Source: Rhytidiadelphus loreus
Taxonomy: Eukaryota > Streptophyta > Bryopsida > Hypnales > Hylocomiaceae
DNA length: 64,000 nt
Assembly: GCA_947034895.1 (NCBI GenBank)
Contig: OX344763.1
Span: 47,925,025-47,989,024, forward strand
Direction of reading: 5' to 3'
This document shows, one piece after another, positions 12,129 to 23,369 of this stretch (its first letter is position 1; the number at the start of each line of letters is the position of its first letter). The notes under the pieces are model-generated. The model worked only from the letters and a program-made list of their open reading frames with translations, was not told where the DNA came from and searched no databases. Position numbers and translations under genes: made by a program.

Positions 12129-13055
12129 GCGAAGCAACATAAACGTAAGCATTTGGTGAAGAAGGAGTTGCACACGATCAATCCAAACCTTGGTCTCCTC
12201 AAAGTACAAAACGAAATTATAGTAGAGAATTGGAAGAGTTTCAAGAGGGATAGGTGCATCACAAAGGCTATGATGGATGTCTTCCTCGACCGGCCAGGAG
12301 AAGCATACTTCGCTTAGGCGAAGCTGGTGCGGTCGAAGAACAAGACCTGTGCGGAGCTCTCACAGCAAGCATTTGAGTTCTTGAAGGTCTTTCTGGACCA
12401 CCGGACGAAATTTGTGAAGCCTACTGCAGCCGGACAATACCAAACATACAACATGAATAACAATGCACACTCCGACTGGATGACTTATGCGTGGTCGTCG
12501 GATACCCCGAGGAGAATGTCTCTCGGATTGATTGATTTCCGAAACCTTCTCGGGATTGAGAAGAAGGACAAGTCAACTGTCGACAATCCTTTTTTTGTGG
12601 AGGTAATCACATCAATGTTCCAGAAGAACAAGCCAGGACTCAAAGATGTTTCATCGTGGCTATTCATCTGCGCGAATGAGAATGAAAAAGCGCAGGTCCT
12701 GAACTTCGTGGAGTCTAACGAAGTCTTCAATGAATACAATGTTGACTTCTCCATATACAACACTGGGAAGAACGACCGCTTGTGCGATGTAGCCGCGTCA
12801 AAGATGCCGAAGAAGGTGTTGCTAATGTTTTTGCAAAAAACAAGCAACATCAATCCAGTGGTAATTCCTGAAGAATTCAAGTGCCCTGAGACTACACGGT
12901 ACCTAAAGGCGAGGGCCTACAGCAAGCTCGAATACTGTATTTACAACACCAAGTTACGAATGGAATTCTATCTCTGGTTCATCAAGAAGTTCAACAACCC
13001 AGGAATTTGTGTGTTCTCGGGATTTATAGGAGGGAAATTTACATGTGCAGCAATG
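12129..13055 (+). pseudogene. Adenine-methyltransferase-like segment
   Basis: The open frame (one TAG at 12315-12317) ends at a GTAAGC donor after ATG 13053-13055. A 150-bp intron (13056-13205) joins it in phase to MSCVDVYASRPAELASQ. Near the junction the order NNPG-x-CVFSGFIGGKFTCAAM, then VDVYA, then PAELA resembles the C-terminal SAM-binding part of beta-class N6/N4 DNA methyltransferases (NPGD.VLDPF.GSGTT..AA...R..IG.E.....A). I see no DPPY-type catalytic motif upstream, so if related it is probably inactive. It is the first of several coding blocks on this strand that lead into an FCP1-like domain. Homology is inference and weak. Confidence 0.4.
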
Positions 13056-13205
13056 GTAAGCATCATTATAGTAAATCAACTTGTGTCAAGTTCATTTGCC
13101 AACATAAAATGTCTCCTTCATGATAGCTTGTCACATGTATAATTAGCTCAATTTGAGCTGATTTGATTGATGGGTCTCCGTTTGAATTGTGATTGTGGCA
13201 TGTAG

Positions 13206-14443
13206 ATGAGTTGTGTTGATGTGTACGCATCAAGACCAGCAGAGCTGGCATCCTAGTGGTAGGATATATGCACGAAAGCGCTCAGTTTAGACAAGTCGGA
13301 TTTCCTCAATACTGGTTACCAGGTGCAATCAACAATCAAGGCTCCTGGATCTTCGACCCCGTCATCTTCAAGGCATATTTTTAGGTCTAGTCAAGGGTCC
13401 CCTGGGAATCAGCTCAGAAGGAATGCACCAACACTCATTGCTAATGTTGAGGACTTATTGTCGGATGATGCGATCCATGAAGACGATGCTGCAGATTGTG
13501 ATTTGATGGAAGAGGAAACGTTGGATGATATGTTGACGCCCACAAGTCGTCCACTTGCGGACGTTCCTAGATCATCTGGTTCGTTGATGCTACCCCTTGT
13601 GTTGCATACTCCATCTGGACGGCCGCTCCAGATGAAGAAACGGAATACCATGAGCAACGTCATCAAGCAAATGGCTGACATGAATCAGAGAAATAATGAT
13701 GCGATCGCACAAATGCGGGAGCAGAACGAGATTTTGTAGAAAAACACAGAACTCGCTCTTGCAACATTGCGTGCCAAATAGGCGAAGGAATGGCAACTAA
13801 ATATGGAGATGCACAATTGCACAAAAGCACACAGGTGTGGATGGAGCAGGAGTCTCAGCAGAACAGGGACTTCTTTCAAGTGTTGTTGAACAGAAATTCG
13901 GTTATACCAATTGCATCCATTGTGCCGTTCGGGATGTCATAGCAGTTGCTTCTGGTGGGCCAGCCATCAGCCTCAACCAATAGCGGTGCATCTAGCCATA
14001 TAAAGCCGATGATGCAATCTCCACCTTTACCTGCCGGAGCACCAATCTTACCACCTCTCCCCCCTGCGCCAGATCATGTAGTAGAACCATCTCCGCCAGT
14101 TGAGCTGCATATACCAGATTTCGATGACCCGGAAGGTGGATAGGATGTACCAAATTTCGAAGACCTAGAAGGTGGAGAGGATGTACCAGATTTCGAAGAC
14201 CCGAAAGGTGGACAGGAGGTGCCGTCGTCCACTATGGCGGAAGTGATCGTGGTTGGGGCACAACCTAACCGTAGATGCTTCCGTTGTGGAAGTTGGAAGT
14301 GGTTCCCAACCCACCAATGCACCATCACCAGGTTGTGCCCAATGATCACTTGCTCCTTACTTTGTAGTTTCAGCTCGACTCGAGCTGATTTGCATGATTT
14401 AGCAGAAGTTGTACATTTCTGTAGATATAGAATTTTCATATAG
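13206..14443 (+). pseudogene. Coiled-coil and proline-rich linker with Cys/His patch
   Basis: It continues the preceding gene after an AG acceptor at 13205. The first part is Ser/Pro-rich and acidic, then helical and Gln/Asn/Met-rich (MADMNQRNNDAIAQMREQ). A frameshift near 13815 leads to a Pro-rich stretch, then short acidic repeats (PDFDDPEGG-, PNFEDLEGG-, PDFEDPKGG-like) and a Cys/His patch (RCFRCGSWKWFPTHQC). All in-frame stops I see (13254, 13260, 13737, 13779, ~13939, 14141) are TAG. In the acidic repeats the TAG occupies the slot held by Glu or Gln in sister repeats. I recognise no family. A palindrome-like AGCTCGA...CGAGCTGA motif lies at 14370-14395. Confidence 0.45.
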
Positions 14444-14616
14444 TTCAGTTGATTTGGACCCAGTTTTGTATTCTAAAACTCATTTAAAGAGCATGTAATA
14501 TACGACTTTCTCACGGACAGTTACTTCTTCAATGTGTAATGGCAAGCCCCATTAGTGTTCAGAATGTGAATATTGTTTGTCAATGTCCATGCCTTCCGTC
14601 TTGTATGTAAGCCCCA

Positions 14617-15715
14617 TTGGATGCTTCCACCATCCATGTCATCCCAGCACCTACTTTGCGCTTGAATGAACATATTGTCGAAGCTTCTCCATTAGATACT
14701 GCACCTACCACACTTGTAGACGCGGATGAACCATCGGGTTCCTCGGAGAGGAAGGTACTGTATTCTCCTACGTTATCATCAGATACTAGGATATTAGGAA
14801 TATGCAGGGTGATGTTGTTGGTAGTAGACTTTTTGATTGTTTTCACGCGGTATCCGCTCTGAGCCAGTTTCCTGAATGTAATTGGATACGCTATTCGTCT
14901 GTTTCTCAACAGGAATGCGGTTTTAACATAGGAACATTTGAGGCCGTTCATCGTCCATTGAGGTCCGGGGTGGCAGAGAAGTGGATCAACGTCATTTTGG
15001 ACCTCAATGGGATTCTATGTGTAGCCGAAGATTGGAAGTCCAAAGGTCCGATGGCACAATTCAATCACCATTCTATGCCGCACTCATCGACCGCTGTCGC
15101 GATTGTTGGGCCAAAGGCGGTGTATGTCCGGCCAAATTGCTCCACGTTCCTAGTTGAATTGTAGAAGATTGCATTTGTTTTCGTGTGGAGCTCCATGAAG
15201 AAATCCACCACCGATGAGATTTCCAAATACCTATTCAAGGACAGAGAAATGCTTGTCCTCGTTTTGGGGCAGGACTCCTGTAAAACAATTAAGTGCAGGG
15301 ATAGGGCTGGAAGGTTGACATCCTATAAGGAACCAGGAATTGATAAGGACTTGTTTCTAAAGAATATGGATTACCTCCTCTCTCGCTTACGTGGCCGATT
15401 CACATGTGACAATACCGTCATTGTGGACGACAGCCCTCGTAAACAAATTATGAACAGGCCGGAGAATGTAATACTTCCGGATTTGTGGTCATACTGGGTG
15501 AATGGGGACAAGGACTCATTTCTACTAAATGTTCTACTACCCTAGTTTAGGCGATTGCATATAAATCGCAACATCAGGCTCAAATTGTTTCGGTCAAATG
15601 GTCCGAGGAGAATCGGACGTAGAATGCTCTACGAAGAGAAGGTGCGTCGAGATTACGACAAGTTTATGGAGGTAGTTCGCGGATCGGCTAGCGGTAGTTA
15701 GCAGTACACCTAGAG
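14617..15715 (+). pseudogene. FCP1/NIF-like phosphatase domain
   Basis: After a short lead-in with a frameshift near 14800, one frame (TAG at 15162 and 15543) encodes an FCP1-like domain: WINVILDLNGILC (~15000), VRPNCSTFLVEL, IAFVFVWSSM, VLVLGQDSC, LFLKNMDYLL, NTVIVDDSPRKQI and NRPENVILPD. The first catalytic Asp is present; the second position of DxDx(T/V) is Asn and the third Gly, as in the plant LDLNG subgroup. The VDDSP motif is intact. Of the FCP1-like domains in the window this one is best preserved at catalytic positions. A GTATGT donor follows at 15716. Known family role: dephosphorylation of RNA polymerase II CTD or other phosphoproteins. Role in this locus: unknown. Confidence 0.7.
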
Positions 15716-15945
15716 GTATGTAGTTTGGGTCGCGTTTACCAAGTGTGTGCTACATTGAGTGGTCATTTTGTATTTCATTTAGGATTCCATTTGAGCTCGA
15801 GTTGAGCTGATTTGTAGTTGCATGTTTCTTTTTAACATGTATGACTATTCTGGAGTTTCTTTCGTGATCCCAATTAATGTTACTTCTATATTTGATGAAG
15901 ACGGTTGGACTATAGTTTTATTAATTTACCCCTGTTGGTTTCCAG

Positions 15946-16572
15946 ATGGCTAGTACATCCCACGCTCTAGTTGGTCACCTTCAATGCCAAGTGGCGGCCG
16001 ACTCTATTTTCGACTACGGGCAATATGTAATCCTCAGTACTGGGAACTTCTTATGCTCCGCTCCCACTGTAAATTCCTCTATGGACTTCTCTGTGTTGCA
16101 TGTTGATGACGGGGTGGTGGATAGTCCTCCTGATCGGAAGCCACGCTTGCCGGTGTCATGTTCACCTTCGCCACTACGCTCAAGGAACCGCAAGGATTTG
16201 TTGCAGTCCCCATCCAGATCAGATAGATTGATGCAGAGAAGGCTTTATGAGGACGCCAACTACCAAATGACTATCCCGGTGGTGGACGTGCAAGTCCCAA
16301 TTCAGGCATGTGAGAAAGTTGTGAAGTTGTCAATTATTCCACTCGCACCTACTCGGCACCGTGCACCATCTGCAGTGGGTAGAGTGAAGAGAAAATATGA
16401 TGGGCCTTCAAGCAGTCAATGCTTAGCTCCATCATGGGATTCCTAGGAGCGACGATTCTTGAGGGCACAACGATTGGAACATATCCGCAACGCTGGGAAA
16501 ATTGCAAAAGGATATAGTCGTGGACCTGAAATTCTCAAGGCCATGGAGAAGATGAAGAGTAAATCGCTCTAG
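15946..16572 (+). pseudogene. Unrecognised C-terminal exon of the FCP1-like locus
   Basis: Opens at ATG 15946 immediately after a TTTCCAG acceptor and runs to tandem TAG stops at 16570, with one internal TAG at 16444. It has a short hydrophobic N-terminal part (FDYGQYVIL), a Ser/Pro/Arg-rich middle and a basic, helical C-terminus (RFLRAQRLEHIR, EILKAMEKMKSK). The upstream exon ends in phase 2, which does not match this frame, so it may be a separate gene or follow another mutation. No family recognised. Confidence 0.4.
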
Positions 16573-16857
16573 TAGTAGTTCCTTATGATAAATGTATGTT
16601 GTAGAGTGGACACAGTCAACTATTTTTGAATAGTTCATAGTTTTGACGCACTTACATAGTCTAGAAGTATATCTAGAGTGTAATTGATGTAGGTAGCGAC
16701 AATCCTCCTATCATAAAAGACATGATGCCTGGAGATTGTATTGATGCCATTCGATGCAAAATGTTCAATTTTGATAGATTTGGTAGTCTAGGTTCCTTGT
16801 TTTCTTCGATTGTGATGGCCTTGTGAGTAGGAGCTCAAAACGATGAGACTGTGGATA

Positions 16858-17084
16858 TAGGAGAAGGAACTGGACGATGGGTTTCGATGTACATTTGAGC
16901 ATAAGAATTGTAGAAACCTAAACATCTAGGCGTCACTCTTAACAGCTCCATGAGCAGGCAATCTGAACTACCATGCTTGAAATTGTTGTTCGACGAACTC
17001 CGGAGTGACACCTTCATGTTTTCGGTTCTATGATTTTGTTGCTTACATCTATGTCGGAAATCATCGTCCAGTTCCTTCTCCAAT
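16858..17084. repeat. Foldback (inverted repeat) 1
   Basis: Two arms of about 100 bp in inverted orientation, sharing GGAGAAGGAACTGGACGATG at the outer ends and diverging toward the centre. It would form an imperfect hairpin RNA. Not coding: the open frame across it arises from the arms. Confidence 0.65.
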
Positions 17085-17274
17085 AACCATGGCCCCTTCG
17101 TTTGAAGCTTCTATTCACAAGGCCAACATAGTTGGAGATGATGAGGTCCTTCACTGCCAATAAAGTTTAGCTAAGCATCACTAGTACATATAGTTGTACA
17201 TAGCGAGTGCATATGACACGTCGGTACTTGAAGTTTGAAGCTGTGTTGGAGACTTTGTAGAAAGGATCTTGGGA

Positions 17275-17580
17275 AGAGGGCATCCAATGATTGAAGGAGA
17301 CATGTAGGCCTTCAAATGAGCTAATTCTATAGTGAAGACGAACTCTAGGAAGCAAAAATACGAGAATCCATACAAACAATTCCCAGCATGGCCATTGAGA
17401 ATGACGCTCACTCCTTGCGCTTCACACAACATAGTATTTGAGGGTCACTCTCAATGGCCATGTCAGGGAATCATTTCTATGGAATCTCGTACTTTTGCTT
17501 CCTTCAGTTCGCCTCTGCTGTGGAATTAATTGGTTTGAAGACCTTCTTTTCTACTTTATGATGTTTGTGGATGCCGTATA
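17275..17580. repeat. Foldback (inverted repeat) 2
   Basis: Inverted arms of roughly 140 bp centred near 17425. Landmarks are GGCATCC at the outer edge and CATGGCCATTGAGA toward the centre, each found inverted on the other side. Weaker pairing continues outward to about 17190 and 17660. It lies ~190 bp from foldback 1, and both are moderately diverged. Confidence 0.65.
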
Positions 17581-17949
17581 TACATTACACTCATCCATTT
17601 CCAATAATGGTCAATACAACTTCAATTCAAATGTCATGTATCTTAGAAATATGAATACTAGAACTTAGGGGGTTAGTGTGTCTACATATGTAGAGGGTTA
17701 GTGCATGTATTTTGACAAGAAAAGTGTATACATCCTATAAATTTGTGAATTCAATGATGATATTATATAAAGGAATTATTATATATGCTTCCAATTTCTA
17801 AATATAGCACTTCAGTATGTGTTTTATGGGTCATTGCATTGCTGAGTTAGTTATATTTAATAGTGACTTCTCTTAAGTTTATAATTTCTAGTGAGTGCCA
17901 ATCTCTCATTTCACTAGAAATCTCCCATTTTAATGAATATAGTGTTCTT

Positions 17950-18651
17950 TATGATGAGGAGATCCACAAGGTTGGCAAAGAAGCAGCAGCAAAGGTAGTA
18001 ATGGTGCTAGCAGAGTACTCAGAGTAGGTAGAGAAGTTTATGTACGAGATCTGGGATAGTCTTTAGTAAGTTGGGCACTTTTCGAGATCTGACAAGGAAG
18101 AAGCAACACCAATATGGCCAAAATTGAATATGCCTCCTTCTTCACCAGTGAAGCCGAAGGAGCGTTTAGATGCAGATAAGACGCCCTCCAAAAATTCCCC
18201 CCTGGATAAGAAGGAGATGAGATCGGAGTTTGTGCTCAAATCCGGTTCGAAGGAGCAAATCCGGAAATTAGAGTCAGGATTAGGAACGCCTCAGAGTAAA
18301 GGTTCTAAGCCTTCTCCCAATACTCCCAACACTACCAAGAAGAAGAGAACTTCCAAGCAGGCTAGAGAGGAGTCACCAAAGAAGATATAATCTGAGGAGG
18401 ACGAATCGCTCGAGGTCTCAGCGAAGGAGAGTGAGTCAGAATCAGAATCCAGGTCTGAAACCGGATCTAAATCCAATTCTGAAGAGGATTCGGATATTGT
18501 GGTGATTTCTCCCACAAGTTTCAAGGAGAAAACTTTGACTTCATCAAAGGGTAAGGTGACCAAGGAAAAGCCACCAACCAATTGGATGCAACCGCCAAGG
18601 AAAGGGGTCGTGAAAACCGAGGAACCTTCTCCAAAACGGGCAAAGAAGTAG
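17950..18651 (+). pseudogene. TCCGGA-element protein, copy E (C-terminal part)
   Basis: 5'-truncated copy. The frame begins in helical sequence (EEIHKVGKEAAAKVV, then VLAEYSE-stop-VEKFM) that matches the coiled-coil block of copy 1, then becomes Ser/Pro/Lys-rich and acidic (SESESESRSETGSKSNSEE) and ends at double TAG (18649). Stops are TAG near 18013, TAG-TAA near 18061 and TAA at 18388. The homologous helical block in copies 1 and D reads through these positions, and Gln codons (CAG, CAA) would restore the pattern. No promoter or N-terminal domain remains. Confidence 0.6.
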
Positions 18652-18654
18652 TAG

Positions 18655-19950
18655 TTAGTTTTAGTTAGTCTAAGGTAGTTAGGGAAAGTTTCTTAAGTTA
18701 ACCCCAGCTTGGTTAGATAAAAACCTAAGTTTCTGATAGAAAGTGAACAGTTAGTTCAGAGTTTTTAAAAACATGCACTTGAAACTGCAGTTAGACTGCA
18801 GTCTTCCAGATTTTCTGGAATAGGATCCACGTTTTGCGGATCGGATCGGATAGTAGGCAAGTTAGCTTAGAAGGATAAGGAAGACACATGTCAGTCTCCT
18901 ATCCTCTGCTTTTTTGATCATTGGGGCCTTTTAGGGTTCCCAGGAGTTAGTATTTAGGGGTTGAAATTAGTTGGAAGCCCCGGGCGTTCTTACTTATGTT
19001 TTCTTCATCTTTTGCAAATTGAATTACAGAATTCCATTTCATAAACGTTGGTCTGAAAAGTCTTGGCTTTGTAATTGGTATGCCTTATAGTGCTAGTATA
19101 ACATGTGCGGATAGCTGGTCTTTGCAAAGTGTTGATAAGAGAAAGAATCCCCCGGATTCTGTCCGGATTCGATTTCATGAGTATTAAAATTTGGTTGGTA
19201 AATCTTTGTGTATTAGGAGGAAGTTCTAGCTATTGAAGTTTCTCCAGTGTCTTCTAAGCAGAATAGCCATTTTTAGGTTGGATAAATCTTTCGGGAGTGA
19301 AGGGTGAATGCTAGCTGACATTTGAGAGGTTTTGTTGAATCTAGGAGAGAGGAACGGGAAGATAGTTGTGATCCCCTAGTTATCAAGGTACCAAATTTGA
19401 CTCTTGGGTTTTTGTCTGGATAGGTCCGTCATTGTAGTAAGAGAGGATTGTGGAGGTTATCTGAGTGACCTACCAGTTTGGACTAATTTCTGGGTTGGTT
19501 GTGAGGAAGAATCCGCATCCCAATTTGGTGTGTATGTCTATGTGTTGTTTTAGTGAAACTTCAATCACTTTAATCTATTGAAGGGTAGGGTATACGTTCC
19601 CTTCCTTAACCCCAAGAGTAGAACCCTCTGATATAGAGGTTAAACTATTGCTATTGGTTACTTTGGTTACAAGGATCACCAAATCCGGATCTGGGAAAGG
19701 TACAGGATAACGACACTCCTCCCGAATCCGCTTCCGTGTGATGGGATAAGGAGTTCATAATTGTGTATGAGGATCATATAGACCTATTCAATCTTTGGTT
19801 TGTGAAGTGTCAATATGGTGGTTAATTGACTTAAAAAGAGAAGAAAGTTTAGGAGGAGTAGGATAAAGAAGTGCATTTCCTAGTTTGAAAATCCAGATTC
19901 CTTTGCCTTGAGTTATTTTGTGTTTTTCCGTATTTTTATACTCGGAATTT
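18655..19950 (+). repeat. 3' domain of TCCGGA element copy E
   Basis: Non-coding DNA with the same ordered landmarks as copies A and B: an ATTGTAGTAAG block near 19430, GAGTGACCTACC near 19465 and GAACCCTCTGA near 19620. The right end is not marked by the TGCGACA terminus seen in copy A. It abuts copy D. Confidence 0.5.
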
Positions 19951-21304
19951 AAAAGAAACTACAAGCGAGATCCTTTGGGAACGATACACGAGTCATTTAA
20001 GGTGTTTTACATCAATTTAACATCTAAAAGTGGGATTTGTGCTTTCCTGTACTATGACACTGGCTATCCCCGAGGATCCGGAACACCTCCAGCAGCTGGA
20101 GGATGATTTGACAGAGATGGGCTATCTCGGGTTCCTCAAGAGGCTCTGGACCATCCGGAATGAGGAGATGATTGAGGAGCTCATTTATAGAGCTCCTAAT
20201 CAGTACCATTTGACCATTAGGGATTGTCCAAAGTTCTGGACCGTAGAAATGTAGGTGGGGGTTTACTTTGCGTCCAGTAGAGGATCCGGATGGGCTAAGT
20301 AGACAAATAAGTTCGCTGTAGACAAGTTCTGGAACCAGGCCGATCCGAAAGAAAGATACGTTGTAGTAGACTGCCAAAACCCTAGAGATCAACGGCTACT
20401 AGAGTTCCTCAGCCCCATCCTGTATCCGGAGAAGCCCAGCCGGATTATAGTAACACTAGCAAATACGGTGTTTGGAGCCCTACGGGAGAGAAGACAGCCA
20501 GCTCCTCGTCCCGTTAGTTGGGGCTCATTATCCACTCTATTGTGGATAAGTTAACTGGAAATCTAGTGGGTAAGAAGTCTAGCCCCATCAGTCTGTATCT
20601 CCTGCATCTGTATCATATGCAAAAAATGCTTAGCGATCCGGAGACCATCACGTATCGGTAGGGAGAGAGCCTGCTGAAGTATGGTCTTCCTCCAGATCAA
20701 GATCCGGAAGTATCCAACACCGAAGAAGAGAAGTCGGGTTCAGAACGCGGTTCGCCGGACAATCCATCGTCCCGACGGAAGAGCACTAATCCGGCTACGT
20801 GTGGGAAGAACGAGGTTCCAGATCCTATCCCATTTTGGAACCCTCAACCGGAACTTGACCTCTTCGAAGCAACAATTGCTTGGTTGAGGAGCACAAAGGC
20901 AACCAATGAACAAATGGAGGCATTGATCCGGAGCGTTTGCAAGACATTGGGAGTGGCGGATGAATTGGAAGTAGTCTAGGCCATTAACAAGAGGCCGGAT
21001 CCGGAGATGGTCTAGTTACTGGAAGGGAAGATCCATAGCTTACAGCAAGAGCGGAACCATCTCCGAAAGCGATCAGCATGGGCGGAAGCAGAGATGAATA
21101 CCGCCAACAAGCGAGCAACGTATGTAGGGTTGTCTTCTCTAACATATTTTTGGGTTTAGGCGTCGTGTATGATGTCTGACATCGCGTGTCGCGTGTCCCG
21201 AAGTGTCGAGTTTACTTGACATCGCGTCGCGGAGGGGTAAAAAATTTTACCCCATGGTAAATAGATTTTGCCTACGTGGCAGGGCTTCAGAACTGACGTG
21301 GACA

Positions 21305-21675
21305 GCCAGCGTGGGCGACTGCGGGTGTGGGCGCGTGCAGGTCTGCCTTGGGCGACCTCGGGTGGAAAAATTGAGGCGACTACGGGTGAAGGGGCGACTG
21401 CGGGTCTGGGGCGCTAGGGCGACTTCGGGTGAAGGGGCGACCGCGGGTGGAAAAAATAGAGGCGACTTCGGGTTTAGGCTTGAAGGCGACTGCGGGTGAG
21501 TGGGCGACTGCAGGTTAGGGGCTTTAGGGCGACTTCGGGTGAAGGGGCGACCGCGGCTTCGGGTACTGAGGGCGACCACGGGTCCGACAGGTAGGGGCGA
21601 CTGCGGGTTACAAGGCGACTGCGGGTCGGAGCAGCAGACAACGACCGCGTGTTCCAGGGCGACCGCAGGTTCAGT
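21305..21675 (+). repeat. GGGCGACnnCGGGT sub-terminal array, left
   Basis: About a dozen copies of GGCGACTGCGGGT and its variants (GACCTCGGGT, GACTTCGGGT, GACCGCGGGT), irregularly spaced at 20-40 bp. Multiple sub-terminal copies of a short motif are typical of transposase-binding regions in hAT elements; binding is inference. Shadow frames on both strands arise from the repeats. Confidence 0.75.
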
Positions 21676-21689
21676 TTAGGATTTGAGTT

Positions 21690-22750
21690 TGGCATATTCA
21701 GTCTTTGAAGTAACACGTCACATAGGTGTTTTATAAGCGCAGAATTAGGTGCTACGTTATATTGGGGTTTACAATTTACAAGTGCAAATAATAGAGCCCA
21801 TGAAATGTAAATTGAACAAACTTCTCTAATCCCAAAAATTCACCCAGTATAAGGCTACAATAATAATGTCAACAACGATTATATTAATTAGTCATCGATA
21901 TTGCTTTCAGGTGGACTTCAAATGTAGCCATACTTGCATTGCACTTTTATAACCTCGTTGCAGTCATCACCTAACTGCCTACCAATTAGAACTCAACCTA
22001 ACTGCCTACCAATAAGAAAATAATCAAACATAAGAAATTTACCATCCATGATTCACATGGTTGCGTTTTATTTTCCAATGCAATCTCTATTATGTTTAGT
22101 TTGAATTTGTATGGTGAATCCATTGTAAAACAAGATCCAACTATGAAGAATGTGGGATTCTTGATCAATGTAGACCACTTTCGGAGAGCTCCAAAAGAAG
22201 GGGTTTGGGAATTGAGGAATAAATACCTTTTATTCATTTATGGTCAAGTGTGATTGACACATTATAAATTGCGTGAGAGAACAAAACTCAATATAATCAA
22301 TTATACAATGCATAGGATAGGTGTAGTAAGATGGTTGTTCAAATATCTCATAACGATTGGGTGTGACAGCATGAGCTCCCATATAACTTTCATCATGTGC
22401 TTCATCAAGCACCGTGAAGGTGTAGTTGGGAACTAATTGTCACAATTAATTGTCATAGCTATTTCCCAGCTGATTTCATGGTTTTGTTCAAATTTTATTT
22501 ATCTGTACATTCATAGGTATCCAAACAATAAAACTTGTTTCATATTAATTAAAAGTGTAGCCATCATATTTACAAACAAAGGGATTAAATCAAGGGCATA
22601 CATTTGTACATTTTCAATATTTGGGGATTTCAAACTTGTGAACTAAGAATAACAAGCCACAACATTTATGGGTATATATTTTATTGGGGGGGTCACATTT
22701 ATGGGTATATATTTTTTGGGAGGGGTCACATATGTAAACCATTAAAGTAT
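21690..22750. other. AT-rich interior of hAT-like element, no gene seen
   Basis: Scattered short frames without recognisable motifs. At 22675-22735 a GGGTATATATTTT-containing phrase is repeated about 45 bp apart. Confidence 0.5.
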
Positions 22751-22754
22751 TGGG

Positions 22755-23084
22755 AACACGATATTCGTTATTTTGGGAGTTTTCCTATCTCCCAATTTAC
22801 GTCGGTTTGCACTGATCTGAATCACAGATTGGGAACTGGAATTTTCGAATGGCCATAACTTACTCAAATTTTGTCCAAACTGGGCATATGAGGTGTTTTT
22901 TGACATCTACGAATTCCGTAGATGTCAAAAAACACCTCATATGCCCAGTTTGGACAAAATTTGAGTAAGTTATGGCCATTCGAAAATTCCAGTTTTTCAA
23001 TCTGTGGTGCAGATCAGCTCGAACCGAGCTGAACTGCATACTCCCAAAATCATGGAATTCTCCCAAAATAACGAATATCGTGTT
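22755..23084. repeat. Long near-perfect hairpin inside hAT-like element
   Basis: Inverted repeat of about 330 bp. The central ~85 bp of each arm (about 22830-22998) are almost perfect complements around GAATTC at 22912-22917. The outer parts pair less well but end in matching ACGATATTCGTTATTTTGGG-type sequence. The right outer arm holds a second small palindrome (CAGCTCG-AAC-CGAGCTG). It is likely a MITE or foldback and a potential small-RNA source. Confidence 0.8.
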
Positions 23085-23369
23085 TGGGCACTAATCAATT
23101 AAACATTCATATACCATGGACTGTTTAGCAAAATATGATCATCCATCTGAGATAAACAATCCATGCATTGTTTAGCAAAATCATAGTATAGAAATGTAAA
23201 ATGAAGTTCTTTGTCAAGCACATTGCTATTTCACATGTCTAGCATGACTTTAGTACTATTATCTTCATAAATAACTTATTTCTTTTTATGATCCCAACTC
23301 AAAAATCAAAATAGGGTCTTATGCCATGGTACAAGGCTGCCGTTTGATGCACCACAACAATGTCTCTAG

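Noticed and set aside
21203..21716. Arg/Gly- and Pro/Ser-rich frames over the GCGAC array
   Set aside because: Repeat-derived frames on both strands. The same happens at 24735-25404, 26264-26629 and 58581-58996.
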